DNA from: Litoditis marina
Taxonomy: Eukaryota > Nematoda > Chromadorea > Rhabditida > Rhabditidae
Direction: 5' to 3'
NCBI GenBank assembly: GCA_964036275.1
Contig: OZ038439.1
Coordinates: 2,255,142-2,319,141, forward strand
DNA: 64,000 nt
The notes beneath the pieces are model-generated. The model was not told where the DNA came from and searched no databases. It saw nothing but the letters and a program-made list of their open reading frames with translations. The position numbers and the translations under genes are program-made. Below, in pieces: positions 31,313-43,300 of this stretch; within the stretch, counting starts at the first letter, position 1; the number at the start of each line of letters is the position of its first letter.

Positions 31313-34300
31313 ATGGAGTTGGAATGTCCTATCTGTATATCACCGTTCGGTAAGATTGAAAAAAAGTTGAACAAAACTTAGTTCTTAGCGAACAAGTTTC
31401 AAAGAGTGTTTCACGTGTTTGAGTTTTTGGAAAAAAAAGGAAACGTGAACGGTTCCATACCCTTTTCACAACCAGTTAAGACCTGCACCTTCGCGTTGAG
31501 AAGTATTATGTTTTAGTTTGATATCCTTTCTTCAGAAAAAAAGAACTACATAGGGAAGAGAGAGGTGAAAGCTTGTTATCAGCCTTTTCTTGCTATACAC
31601 ACAACTATCGCGGAATATGGTTCACAGTTCTCATAATACCAATGGAACGAATTTTTAAGTGTATATTAAAAAGTGTTACATCTCTAAAGCCCCCGCAAGA
31701 GGTGTAGTACAATGCAGCAAAGTGGTGTAGTATGATAAATATCTTATATGAGTCGTGCAATATAATAATACTTTATATATTTTACTTGTGGACGTGTTTA
31801 GAGCCTCTATTTTCTCAGATGAAACTGACGTCCGTCCGTTAGTCGGAATATGCGGTCATTCAATGTGCGAATCCTGTCTCAGACCCGGAATTTCCTGTTC
31901 CATTTGTAGAAAAGAAGACGCCTTTCGGTTCAGGACGGTCAACTATCAACTTATTGGTGAGAAAGAAGAAAAAACCGAAAAAATCAGTTGAACTGAAATT
32001 AAGTCGATATTATGTCGAACTGCTTCTCCAAACAATCGCAGTTTTTGTTCACGGGAATGCGAGATTTCAAAAACGATTAATTACATTTTCTCAAAAATGG
32101 CTGGACCATTTTTTTCGGTTTGGATGGAGAGAGGTAGAGGAGAAAAAGTTGTATGACGTATTAAAAACGTTTTCAATTTGTCTGAAATATTGTATTGGAA
32201 ATAGCTAATAGCGGTTCGCAAAACTAACTTCCGACTGCCACGGCTAGGGCGACGGCTAGGGCGACGGCTGAATTGACCTATTCCGTATGTTTTCCAAGAG
32301 ATGGCTGAATGAATTCTCTTCAAATTTTCAGAGTTTACTCTGCTGGGTGATATGTTGTCACGGACAAAGTTTCATGTTGATATCTCTATATACAAAGTTT
32401 TTTCTTATTAGGGGTTTACGGACGTGTTTCGATCTGAAAAATGCATATTGTAATGTTCATTACGTCTTAAAAGATGTAATATCTGTGGTAGTTATGTTAA
32501 AATGTCACAAAAGGGCTAATAGGCATAAAAGCAAAACTTCGGTATTAGGCGGGATTCGAACCATCGGTGCCTCATCAGAACAGCGCCTTAGACCACTCGG
32601 CCATGCAGGCACAAGGCTTAGCGACCTCAATGCGACACGTATCGCCTGTCTACTGGAAAGTGTGATTCAAGTTTTCGGGGCGAACATTTGAAATTCGCTC
32701 ACAAATACCTCAACGTCAAACTTACCACTTATCTATTTGTTTCGAACTGTTGATAATGTTCAACAGGTATTGACTTCACTATCGTTTCATATGAATTTCC
32801 CTTGGAAATATAGAAAAAGAGACCAATTAGTGTGAAAAACGAGTATAAAGAGAGAGTAGATTAGTTTTTGAGATGAAGCTGCATGGAAAATAGAGAAGGA
32901 GTTCAATAACTCGAGAGGGAAATGAAAAATCTAATCTTGCAATTTTCATGATCAATCTCACACACAATTTCAGAAAATAAGTGCCCAACCTTTGAGAACA
33001 TTCCTGCTTACACTAAGAACGTATCTGAAATAAAAATCAGCTGTGCTGTCAGTTAATCGCACAGTCACGTGAAACATGATAACACAGCAGAACTCGAAAA
33101 CGTGAAATTACAAAGAACAAAGTGCACATTGAAATGACAAAGTGTACATGAATATTCAATTCACTTCTGGTTTACTTTGTTCTGTTAACAGTTTTGAATC
33201 AGTGGTGAGCAACTGTCATATTCGGAAGTTTCATCTAATGTTTGTTTGCAGTTTGCTGCAAGATATTTTTCAGTAGAACACCAACATGTTTTTGACCCAT
33301 GAAAATTGCGAGATTAGATTTTTCATTTCCCTCTCGAATTATTGAACTCCTTTTCTATTTTCCATGCAGCTTCATCTCAAAAACTAATCTTCTCTCTCTT
33401 TACATTCGTTTTTTATACTAATAAGATCAGTGGTCACGTTTGCGAGTAGAGGCGAAACGTGCTACTAGGTGTTCTTACTAAAATTTTAACGTATTTTGTT
33501 TTCTCTAATTCTGAGCTTTTACTTTGATTACGAACATTCACCCAATGACCTCAGGTTCCGATTTGTATTACTAGCGGTATGGTAATATGTTTTTTTACCG
33601 TTCATGTTTACCTGTTCACTCATAAACAACTATCAATTTCAGAGCTAATTTCAAAACAAGTCGAAAATCTGAAACTACAAGAGGAAATGAAAAAACAACT
33701 TGAAGATGCATTGGCTGATAAAACATCAACCACGTCCATTGACGAAGTGGATGACATGGAGGTACGATTTTGTATTGGTACTGGAACAAACATTTCGTGA
33801 AGCGTGAGAGTCACGTGATAACTAGAGAAACATAAGATATTGTGAATTTGCATCAAACTCATTGTGGAATTGTGGACAGCGTCTGATCGACTGTGTAAGG
33901 GGCGGGGTTTCGCGAGCAACTAACTCTTTTGCGTATCCATGATCTACATACTTTCTCATCTGCTGGCAGACAATCAATGTGTTAAGGAAATAAAAACTGA
34001 AGAAGTGCATGGAAAAAGTGTCGGACAAATCCAGATATTAAACCTCGCTTACAAGAAATTATGTGCTCAGTGAAAAATGTAAATAAACATTCTGAGATTT
34101 ATCTGTTACGGGGCACATAATTTTCTATTGAATGAAGCTGTACTTTGTGTCAGAAAATGAACATTTCCCAGGGCTATGTGCATTGCGAGAAATGTAAAGA
34201 GAAAACTTCCGAAGAACGTGTTCGAATTTGTTTCGAGTGTTCCACGCTATATGCTGTACTCCAGGTTAGAAGTTTTTCTTAAAGATTATACTTTTCGCGC

Positions 34301-37300
34301 AATTAATTCAAGATCAATTTCAATGGTCTAAACTGAATTGGAAAGATATCAAAACTTTTGTTTCGACGTTGAAACATGTGACTGCTCTGTACAGGATTTG
34401 TCAAACCGTTGTGGACACCAAACCATCGATTTCGTAATTGGCGGGGTTTGGCGAGGGGCAAGTTAGTCTGCGTATCATTGATATACACACTCTCTCAACT
34501 GCTGGCAAGTAATCAACGACCGCTCGCCCCGCATCGCTTAATCAATCGAAGCCCCTGCTGTCTCTATGGAAAACACAATGAATGCTGATCTCTGCTCTGC
34601 GATGTTTATGGTACATTTTGGGTTCAACTTGATAAATTGGGGTTACTGTGCAAACAAATAGTGGTGATCGAGCTTCAACGTTGTTCTACCAACATTTTAA
34701 AGGTAGACCCAATGTCATCCAAAATAAATACACTAAAACCATTAGGCTAGGATTCTAACTAACTCTCAATGTTATAGTTATTAAATGGTATAGATGAGTT
34801 GTGTAGTCAATGAAAGATGCCACTCTATGTAGTTCAAACCCTGATTTCAAACGTTTGGTGCTGTTCTCAGTGGGTGAGTTGTAGAATCTATACCGCTATA
34901 TTTATGCCGTAATTTTGCTGTTAAAGTTGGACTCGGTGGAGCTGTTCTGTATATCATGTTGGTTGGAAAGCGAGCACTCAGACCACAACACCCTACGCTA
35001 TTCGGAAGTGAAGGTAGATATTTTCTATTTTTCTCCGATGAAGAGCACTAAAGAAACGTATTTGAATGCGATAACGTGTCGAGAAATAGAGAGATAGAGA
35101 GCGAGAGGCAGAAAGAAAGATAGAGAGCGAGAGAGCGAGAGGGAGAGAGAGAGAGATAGAGAGCGAGAGAGAGAGCGAGAGAGCGAGAGGCAGAAAGAGA
35201 GATAGAGAGCGAGAGAGCGAGAGGCAGAGAGAGAGAGATAGAGAGCAAGAGAGCGAGAGGCAGAAAGAGAGATAGAGAGCGAGAGAGCGAGAGGTAGAAA
35301 GAGAGATAGAGAGCGAGAGATCGAGAGGCAGAAAGAGAGATAGAGAGCGAGAGAGCGAGAGGTAGAAAGAGAGATAGAGAGCGAGAGATCGAGAGGCAGA
35401 AAGAGAGATAGAGAGCGAGAGAGCGAGAGGTAGAAAGAGAGATAGAGAGCGAGAGATCGAGAGGCAGAAAGAGAGATAGAGAGCGAGAGAGCAAGAGGTA
35501 GAAAGAGAGATAGAGAGCGAGAGATCGAGAGGCAGAAAGAGAGATAGAGAGCGAGAGAGCGAGAGGTAGAAAGAGAGATAGAGAGCGAGAGATCGAGAGG
35601 CAGAAAGAGAGATAGAGAGCGAGAGAGCGAGAGGTAGAAAGAGAGATAGAGAGCGAGAGATCGAGAGGCAGAGAGAGAGAGAGATAGAGAGCAAGAGAGC
35701 GAGAGGCAGAAAGAGAGATAGAGAGCGAGAGAGCGAGAGGTAGAAAGAGAGATAGAGAGCGAGAGATCGAGAGGCAGAAAGAGAGATAGAGAGCGAGAGA
35801 GCGAGAGGCAGAGAGAGAGAGATAGAGAGCAAGAGAGCGAGAGGCAGAAAGAGAGATAGAGAACGAGAGAGCGAGAGGTAGAAAGAGAGATAGAGAGCGA
35901 GAGATCGAGAGGCAGAAAGAGAGATAGAGAGCGAGAGAGAGAGCGAGAGAGCGAGAGGCAGAAAGAGAGATAGAGAGCGAGAGAGCGAGAGGCAGAGAGA
36001 GAGAGATAGAGAGCAAGAGAGCGAGAGGCAGAAAGAGAGATAGAGAGCGAGAGAGCGAGAGGTAGAAAGAGAGATAGAGAGCGAGAGATCGAGAGGCAGA
36101 AAGAGAGATAGAGAGCGAGAGAGCGAGAGGCAGAAAGAGAGATAGAGAGCGAGAGAGCGAGAGGCAGAAAGAGAGATAGAGAGCGAGAGAGCGAGAGGTA
36201 GAAAGAGAGATAGAGAGCGAGAGAGCGAGAGGCAGAAAGAGAGATAGAGAGCGAGAGAGCGAGAGGCAGAGAGAGAGATAGAGAGCAAGAGAGCGAGAGG
36301 CAGAAAGAGAGATAGAGAGCGAGAGAGCGAGAGGTAGAAAGAGAGATAGAGAGCGAGAGATCGAGAGGCAGAAAGAGAGATAGAGAGCGAGAGAGCGAGA
36401 GGCAGAAAGAGAGATAGAGAGCGAGAGAGCGAGAGGCAGAAAGAGAGATAGAGAGCGAGAGAGCGAGAGGTAGAAAGAGAGATAGAGAGCGAGAGAGCGA
36501 GAGGCAGAAAGAGAGATAGAGAGCGAGAGAGAGAGCGAGAGAGCGAGAGGCAGAAAGAGAGATAGAGAGCGAGAGAGAGAGCGAGAGAGCGAGAGGCAGA
36601 AAGAGAGATAGAGAGCGAGAGATCGAGAGGCAGAAAGAGAGATAGAGAGCGAGAGATCGAGAGGCAGAAAGAGAGATAGAGAGCGAGAGAGCGAGAGGCA
36701 GAAAGAGAGATAGAGAGCGAGAGATCGAGAGGTAGAAAGAGAGATAGAGAGCGAGAGAGCGAGAGGCAGAAAGAGAGATAGAGAGCGAGAGATCGAGAGG
36801 CAGAAAGAGAGATAGAGAGCGAGAGAGCGAGAGGCAGAAAGAGAGATAGAGAGCGAGAGAGCGAGAGGCAGAAAGAGAGATAGAGAGCGAGAGATCGAGA
36901 GGTAGAAAGAGAGATAGAGAGCGAGAGAGCGAGAGGCAGAAAGAGAGATAGAGAGCGAGAGAGCGAGAGGCAGAAAGAGAGATAGAGAGCGAGAGATCGA
37001 GAGGTAGAAAGAGAGATAGAGAGCGAGAGAGCGAGAGGCAGAAAGAGAGATAGAGAGCGAGAGAGCGAGAGGTAGAAAGAGAGATAGAGAGCGAGAGAGC
37101 GAGAGGCAGAAAGAGAGATAGAGAGCGAGAGAGCGAGAGGTAGAAAGAGAGATAGAGAGCGAGAGAGCGAGAGGCAGAAAGAGAGATAGAGAGCGAGAGA
37201 GCGAGAGGTAGAAAGAGAGATAGAGAGCGAGAGAGCGAGAGGCAGAAAGAGAGATAGAGAGCGAGAGATCGAGAGGCAGAAAGAGAGATAGAGAGCGAGA

Positions 37301-40300
37301 GAGCGAGAGGCAGAAAGAGAGATAGAGAGCGAGAGAGCGAGAGGCAGAAAGAGAGATAGAGAGCGAGAGAGCGAGAGGCAGAAAGAGAGATAGAGAGCGA
37401 GAGAGCGAGAGGCAGAAAGAGAGATAGAGAGCGAGAGATCGAGAGGTAGAAAGAGAGATAGAGAGCGAGAGAGCGAGAGGCAGAAAGAGAGATAGAGAGC
37501 GAGAGAGCGAGAGGCAGAAAGAGAGATAGAGAGCGAGAGATCGAGAGGCAGAAAGAGAGATAGAGAGCGAGAGAGCGAGAGGCAGAAAGAGAGATAGAGA
37601 GCGAGAGAGCGAGAGGCAGAAAGAGAGATAGAGAGCGAGAGAGCGAGAGGCAGAAAGAGAGATAGAGAGCGAGAGAGCGAGAGGCAGAAAGAGAGATAGA
37701 GAGCGAGAGAGCGAGAGGCAGAAAGAGAGATAGAGAGCGAGAGAGCGAGAGGCAGAAAGAGAGATAGAGAGCGAGAGATCGAGAGGTAGAAAGAGAGATA
37801 GAGAGCGAGAGAGCGAGAGGCAGAAAGAGAGATAGAGAGCGAGAGAGCGAGAGGCAGAAAGAGAGATAGAGAGCGAGAGAGCGAGAGGCAGAAAGAGAGA
37901 TAGAGAGCGAGAGATCGAGAGGTAGAAAGAGAGATGGAGAGCGAGAGAGCGAGAGGCAGAAAGAGAGATAGAGAGCGAGAGAGCGAGAGGTAGAAAGAGA
38001 GATAGAGAGCGAGAGAGCGAGAGGCAGAAAGAGAGATAGAGAGCGAGAGATCGAGAGGCAGAAAGAGAGATAGAGAGCGAGAGAGCGAGAGGTAGAAAGA
38101 GAGATAGAGAGCGAGAGATCGAGAGGCAGAAAGAGAGATAGAGAGCGAGAGAGCGAGAGGCAGAAAGAGAGATAGAGAGCGAGAGAGCGAGAGGCAGAAA
38201 GAGAGATAGAGAGCGAGAGAGCGAGAGGTAGAAAGAGAGATAGAGAGCGAGAGCGAGAGGCAGAAAGAGAGATAGAGAGCGAGAGAGCGAGAGGTAGAAA
38301 GAGAGATAGAGAGCGAGAGATCGAGAGGCAGAAAGAGAGATAGAGAGCGAGAGAGCGAGAGGCAGAAAGAGAGATAGAGAGCGAGAGAGCGAGAGGCAGA
38401 AAGAGAGATAGAGAGCGAGAGAGCGAGAGGTAGAAAGAGAGATAGAGAGCGAGAGAGCGAGAGGCAGAAAGAGAGGTAGAAAGAGAGATAGAGAGCGAGA
38501 GAGCGAGAGGCAGAAAGAGAGATAGAGAGCGAGAGAGAGAGAGCGAGAGAGCGAGAGGCAGAAAGAGAGATAGAGAGCGAGAGAGAGAGCGAGAGAGCGA
38601 GAGGCAGAAAGAGAGATAGAGAGCGAGAGATCGAGAGGCAGAAAGAGAGATAGAGAGCGAGAGATCGAGAGGCAGAAAGAGAGATAGAGAGCGAGAGAGC
38701 GAAAGGCAGAAAGAGAGATAGAGAGCGAGAGATCGAGAGGTAGAAAGAGAGATAGAGAGCGAGAGAGCGAGAGGCAGAAAGAGAGATAGAGAGCGAGAGA
38801 TCGAGAGGCAGAAAGAGAGATAGAGAGCGAGAGAGCGAGAGGCAGAAAGAGAGATAGAGAGCGAGAGAGCGAGAGGTAGAAAGAGAGATAGAGAGCGAGA
38901 GAGCGAGAGGCAGAAAGAGAGATAGAGAGCGAGAGAGCGAGAGGCAGAAAGAGAGATAGAGAGCGAGAGAGCGAGAGGCAGAAAGAGAGATAGAGAGCGA
39001 GAGAGCGAGAGGCAGAAAGAGAGATAGAGAGCGAGAGATCGAGAGGTAGAAAGAGAGATAGAGAGCGAGAGAGCGAGAGGCAGAAAGAGAGATAGAGAGC
39101 GAGAGAGCGAGAGGCAGAAAGAGAGATAGAGAGCGAGAGATCGAGAGGCAGAAAGAGAGATAGAGAGCGAGAGAGCGAGAGGCAGAAAGAGAGATAGAGA
39201 GCGAGAGAGCGAGAGGCAGAAAGAGAGATAGAGAGCGAGAGAGCGAGAGGCAGAAAGAGAGATAGAGAGCGAGAGAGCGAGAGGCAGAAAGAGAGATAGA
39301 GAGCGAGAGAGCGAGAGGCAGAAAGAGAGATAGAGAGCGAGAGAGCGAGAGGCAGAAAGAGAGATAGAGAGCGAGAGAGCGAGAGGCAGAAAGAGAGATA
39401 GAGAGCGAGAGAGCGAGAGGCAGAAAGAGAGATAGAGAGCGAGAGATCGAGAGGTAGAAAGAGAGATAGAGAGCGAGAGAGCGAGAGGCAGAAAGAGAGA
39501 TAGAGAGCGAGAGAGCGAGAGGCAGAAAGAGAGATAGAGAGCGAGAGAGCGAGAGGCAGAAAGAGAGATAGAGAGCGAGAGAGCGAGAGGCAGAAAGAGA
39601 GATAGAGAGCGAGAGAGCGAGAGGCAGAAAGAGAGATAGAGAGCGAGAGAGCGAGAGGCAGAAAGAGAGATAGAGAGCGAGAGAGCGAGAGGCAGAAAGA
39701 GAGATAGAGAGCGAGAGATCGAGAGGCAGAAAGAGAGATAGAGAGCGAGAGAGCGAGAGGCAGAAAGAGAGATAGAGAGCGAGAGAGCGAGAGGCAGAAA
39801 GAGAGATAGAGAGCGAGATATCGAGAGGTAGAAAGAGAGATAGAGAGCGAGAGAGCGAGAGGCAGAAAGAGAGATAGAGAGCGAGAGAGCGAGAGGCAGA
39901 AAGAGAGATAGAGAGCGAGAGATCGAGAGGTAAAAAGAGAGATAGAGAGCGAGAGAGCGAGAGGCAGAAAGAGAGATAGAGAGCGAGAGAGCGAGAGGTA
40001 GAAAGAAAGATAGAGAGCGAGAGAGCGAGAGGTAGAAAGAAAGATAGAGAGCGAGAGAGCGAGAGGCAGAAAGAGAGATAGAGAGCGAGAGAGCGAGAGG
40101 TAGAAAGAGAGATAGAGAGCGAGAGAGCGAGAGGCAGAAAGAGAGATAGAGAGCGAGAGATCGAGAGGCAGAAAGAGAGATAGAGAGCGAGAGAGCGAGA
40201 GGCAGAAAGAGAGATAGAGAGCGAGAGAGCGAGAGGCAGAAAGAGAGATAGAGAGCGAGAGAGCGAGAGGCAGAAAGAGAGATAGAGAGCGAGAGAGCGA

Positions 40301-43300
40301 GAGGCAGAAAGAGAGATAGAGAGCGAGAGATCGAGAGGTAGAAAGAGAGATAGAGAGCGAGAGAGCGAGAGGCAGAAAGAGAGATAGAGAGCGAGAGAGC
40401 GAGAGGCAGAAAGAGAGATAGAGAGCGAGAGATCGAGAGGCAGAAAGAGAGATAGAGAGCGAGAGAGCGAGAGGCAGAAAGAGAGATAGAGAGCGAGAGA
40501 GCGAGAGGCAGAAAGAGAGATAGAGAGCGAGAGAGCGAGAGGCAGAAAGAGAGATAGAGAGCGAGAGAGCGAGAGGCAGAAAGAGAGATAGAGAGCGAGA
40601 GAGCGAGAGGCAGAAAGAGAGATAGAGAGCGAGAGAGCGAGAGGCAGAAAGAGAGATAGAGAGCGAGAGAGCGAGAGGCAGAAAGAGAGATAGAGAGCGA
40701 GAGAGCGAGAGGCAGAAAGAGAGATAGAGAGCGAGAGAGCGAGAGGCAGAAAGAGAGATAGAGAGCGAGAGAGCGAGAGGCAGAAAGAGGGATAGAGAGC
40801 GAGAGAGCGAGAGGCAGAAAGAGAGATAGAGAGCGAGAGAGCGAGAGGCAGAAAGAGAGATAGAGAGCGAGAGAGCGAGAGGTAGAAAGAGAGATAGAGA
40901 GCGAGAGATCGAGAGGCAGAAAGAGAGATAGAGAGCGAAAGAGCGAGAGGCAGAAAGAGAGATAGAGAGCGAGAGAGCGAGAGGCAGAAAGAGAGATAGA
41001 GAGCGAGAGAGAGAGCGAGAGAGCGAGAGGCAGAAAGAGAGATAGAGAGCGAGAGAGAGAGCGAGAGAGCGAGAGGCAGAAAGAGAGATAGAGAGCGAGA
41101 GATCGAGAGGCAGAAAGAGAGATAGAGAGCGAGAGATCGAGAGGCAGAAAGAGAGATAGAGAGCGAGAGAGCGAGAGGCAGAAAGAGAGATAGAGAGCGA
41201 GAGATCGAGAGGTAGAAAGAGAGATAGAGAGCGAGAGAGCGAGAGGCAGAAAGAGAGATAGAGAGCGAGAGATCGAGAGGCAGAAAGAGAGATAGAGAGC
41301 GAGAGAGCGAGAGGCAGAAAGAGAGATAGAGAGCGAGAGAGCGAGAGGCAGAAAGAGAGATAGAGAGCGAGAGATCGAGAGGTAGAAAGAGATATAGAGA
41401 GCGAGAGAGCGAGAGGCAGAAAGAGAGATAGAGAGCGAGAGAGCGAGAGGCAGAAAGAGAGATAGAGAGCGAGAGATCGAGAGGTAGAAAGAGAGATAGA
41501 GAGCGAGAGAGCGAGAGGCAGAAAGAGAGATAGAGAGCGAGAGAGCGAGAGGTAGAAAGAGAGATAGAGAGCGAGAGAGCGAGAGGCAGAAAGAGAGATA
41601 GAGAGCGAGAGAGCGAGAGGTAGAAAGAGAGATAGAGAGCGAGAGAGCGAGAGGCAGAAAGAGAGATAGAGAGCGAGAGATCGAGAGGCAGAAAGAGAGA
41701 TAGAGAGCGAGAGAGCGAGAGGCAGAAAGAGAGATAGAGAGCGAGAGAGCGAGAGGCAGAAAGAGAGATAGAGAGCGAGAGAGCGAGAGGCAGAAAGAGA
41801 GATAGAGAGCGAGAGAGCGAGAGGCAGAAAGAGAGATAGAGAGCGAGAGAGCGAGAGGCAGAAAGAGAGATAGAGAGCGAGAGAGCGAGAGGCAGAAAGA
41901 GAGATAGAGAGCGAGAGAGCGAGAGGCAGAAAGAGAGATAGAGAGCGAGAGAGCGAGAGGCAGAAAGAGAGATAGAGAGCGAGAGAGCGAGAAGCAGAAA
42001 GAGAGATAGAGAGCGAGAGATCGAGAGGCAGAAAGAGAGATAGAGAGCGAGAGAGCGAGAGGCAGAAAGAGAGATAGAGAGCGAGAGAGCGAGAGGCAGA
42101 AAGAGAGATAGAGAGCGAGAGAGCGAGAGGCAGAAAGAGAGATAGAGAGCGAGAGAGCGAGAGGCAGAAAGAGAGATAGAGAGCGAGAGAGCGAGAGGCA
42201 GAAAGAGAGATAGAGAGCGAGAGAGCGAGAGGCAGAAAGAGAGATAGAGAGCGAGAGAGCGAGAGGCAGAAAGAGAGATAGAGAGCGAGAGAGCGAGAGG
42301 CAGAAAGAGAGATAGAGAGCGAGAGAGCGAGAGGCAGAAAGAGAGATAGAGAGCGAGAGATCGAGAGGTAGAAAGAGAGATAGAGAGCGAGAGAGCGAGA
42401 GGCAGAAAGAGAGATAGAGAGCGAGAGAGCGAGAGGCAGAAAGAGAGATAGAGAGCGAGAGAGCGAGAGGCAGAAAGAGAGATAGAGAGCGAGAGAGCGA
42501 GAGGTAGAAAGAGAGATAGAGAGCGAGAGAGCGAGAGGCAGAAAGAGAGATAGAGAGCGAGAGATCGAGAGGCAGAAAGAGAGATAGAGAGCGAGAGATC
42601 GAGAGGTAGAAAGAGAGATAGAGAGCGAGAGAGCGAGAGGCAGAAAGAGAGATAGAGAGCGAGAGAGCGAGAGGTAGAAAGAGAGATAGAGAGCGAGAGA
42701 GCGAGAGGCAGAAAGAGAGATAGAGAGCGAGAGAGCGAGAGGCAGAAAGAGAGATAGAGAGCGAGAGATCGAGAGGTAGAAAGAGAGATAGAGAGCGAGA
42801 GAGCGAGAGGCAGAAAGAGAGATAGAGAGCGAGAGAGCGAGAGGCAGAAAGAGAGATAGAGAGCGAGAGATCGAGAGGCAGAAAGAGAGATAGAGAGCGA
42901 GAGAGCGAGAGGCAGAAAGAGAGATAGAGAGCGAGAGAGCGAGAGGCAGAAAGAGAGATAGAGAGTGAGAGAGCGAGAGGCAGAAAGAGAGATAGAGAGC
43001 GAGAGAGCGAGAGGCAGAAAGAGAGATAGAGAGCGAGAGAGCGAGAGGCAGAAAGAGAGATAGAGAGCGAGAGAGCGAGAGGCAGAAAGAGAGATAGAGA
43101 GCGAGAGAGCGAGAGGCAGAAAGAGAGATAGAGAGCGAGAGAGCGAGAGGCAGAAAGAGAGATAGAGAGCGAGAGATCGAGAGGCAGAAAGAGAGATAGA
43201 GAGCGAGAGAGCGAGAGGCAGAAAGAGAGATAGAGAGCGAGAGAGCGAGAGGCAGAAAGAGAGATAGAGAGCGAGAGAGCGAGAGGCAGAAAGAGAGATA

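Larger units (their letters stand above)
26505..31584. repeat. Recent duplication block, left copy
   Basis: Nearly identical to 57168-62244 at an offset of about 30.66 kb. Most stretches differ by only a few bases per kilobase; divergence is higher in the first 400 bp and rises sharply after 31584. From 27220 to 30284 I found no convincing exon, only a tRNA-like piece (28050), a CTCATGAG MITE (29775) and short frames. Confidence 0.9.

Noticed and set aside
32541..32613. Functional Leu or Ser tRNA gene
   Set aside because: A and B boxes are good but the acceptor and T stems do not pair.
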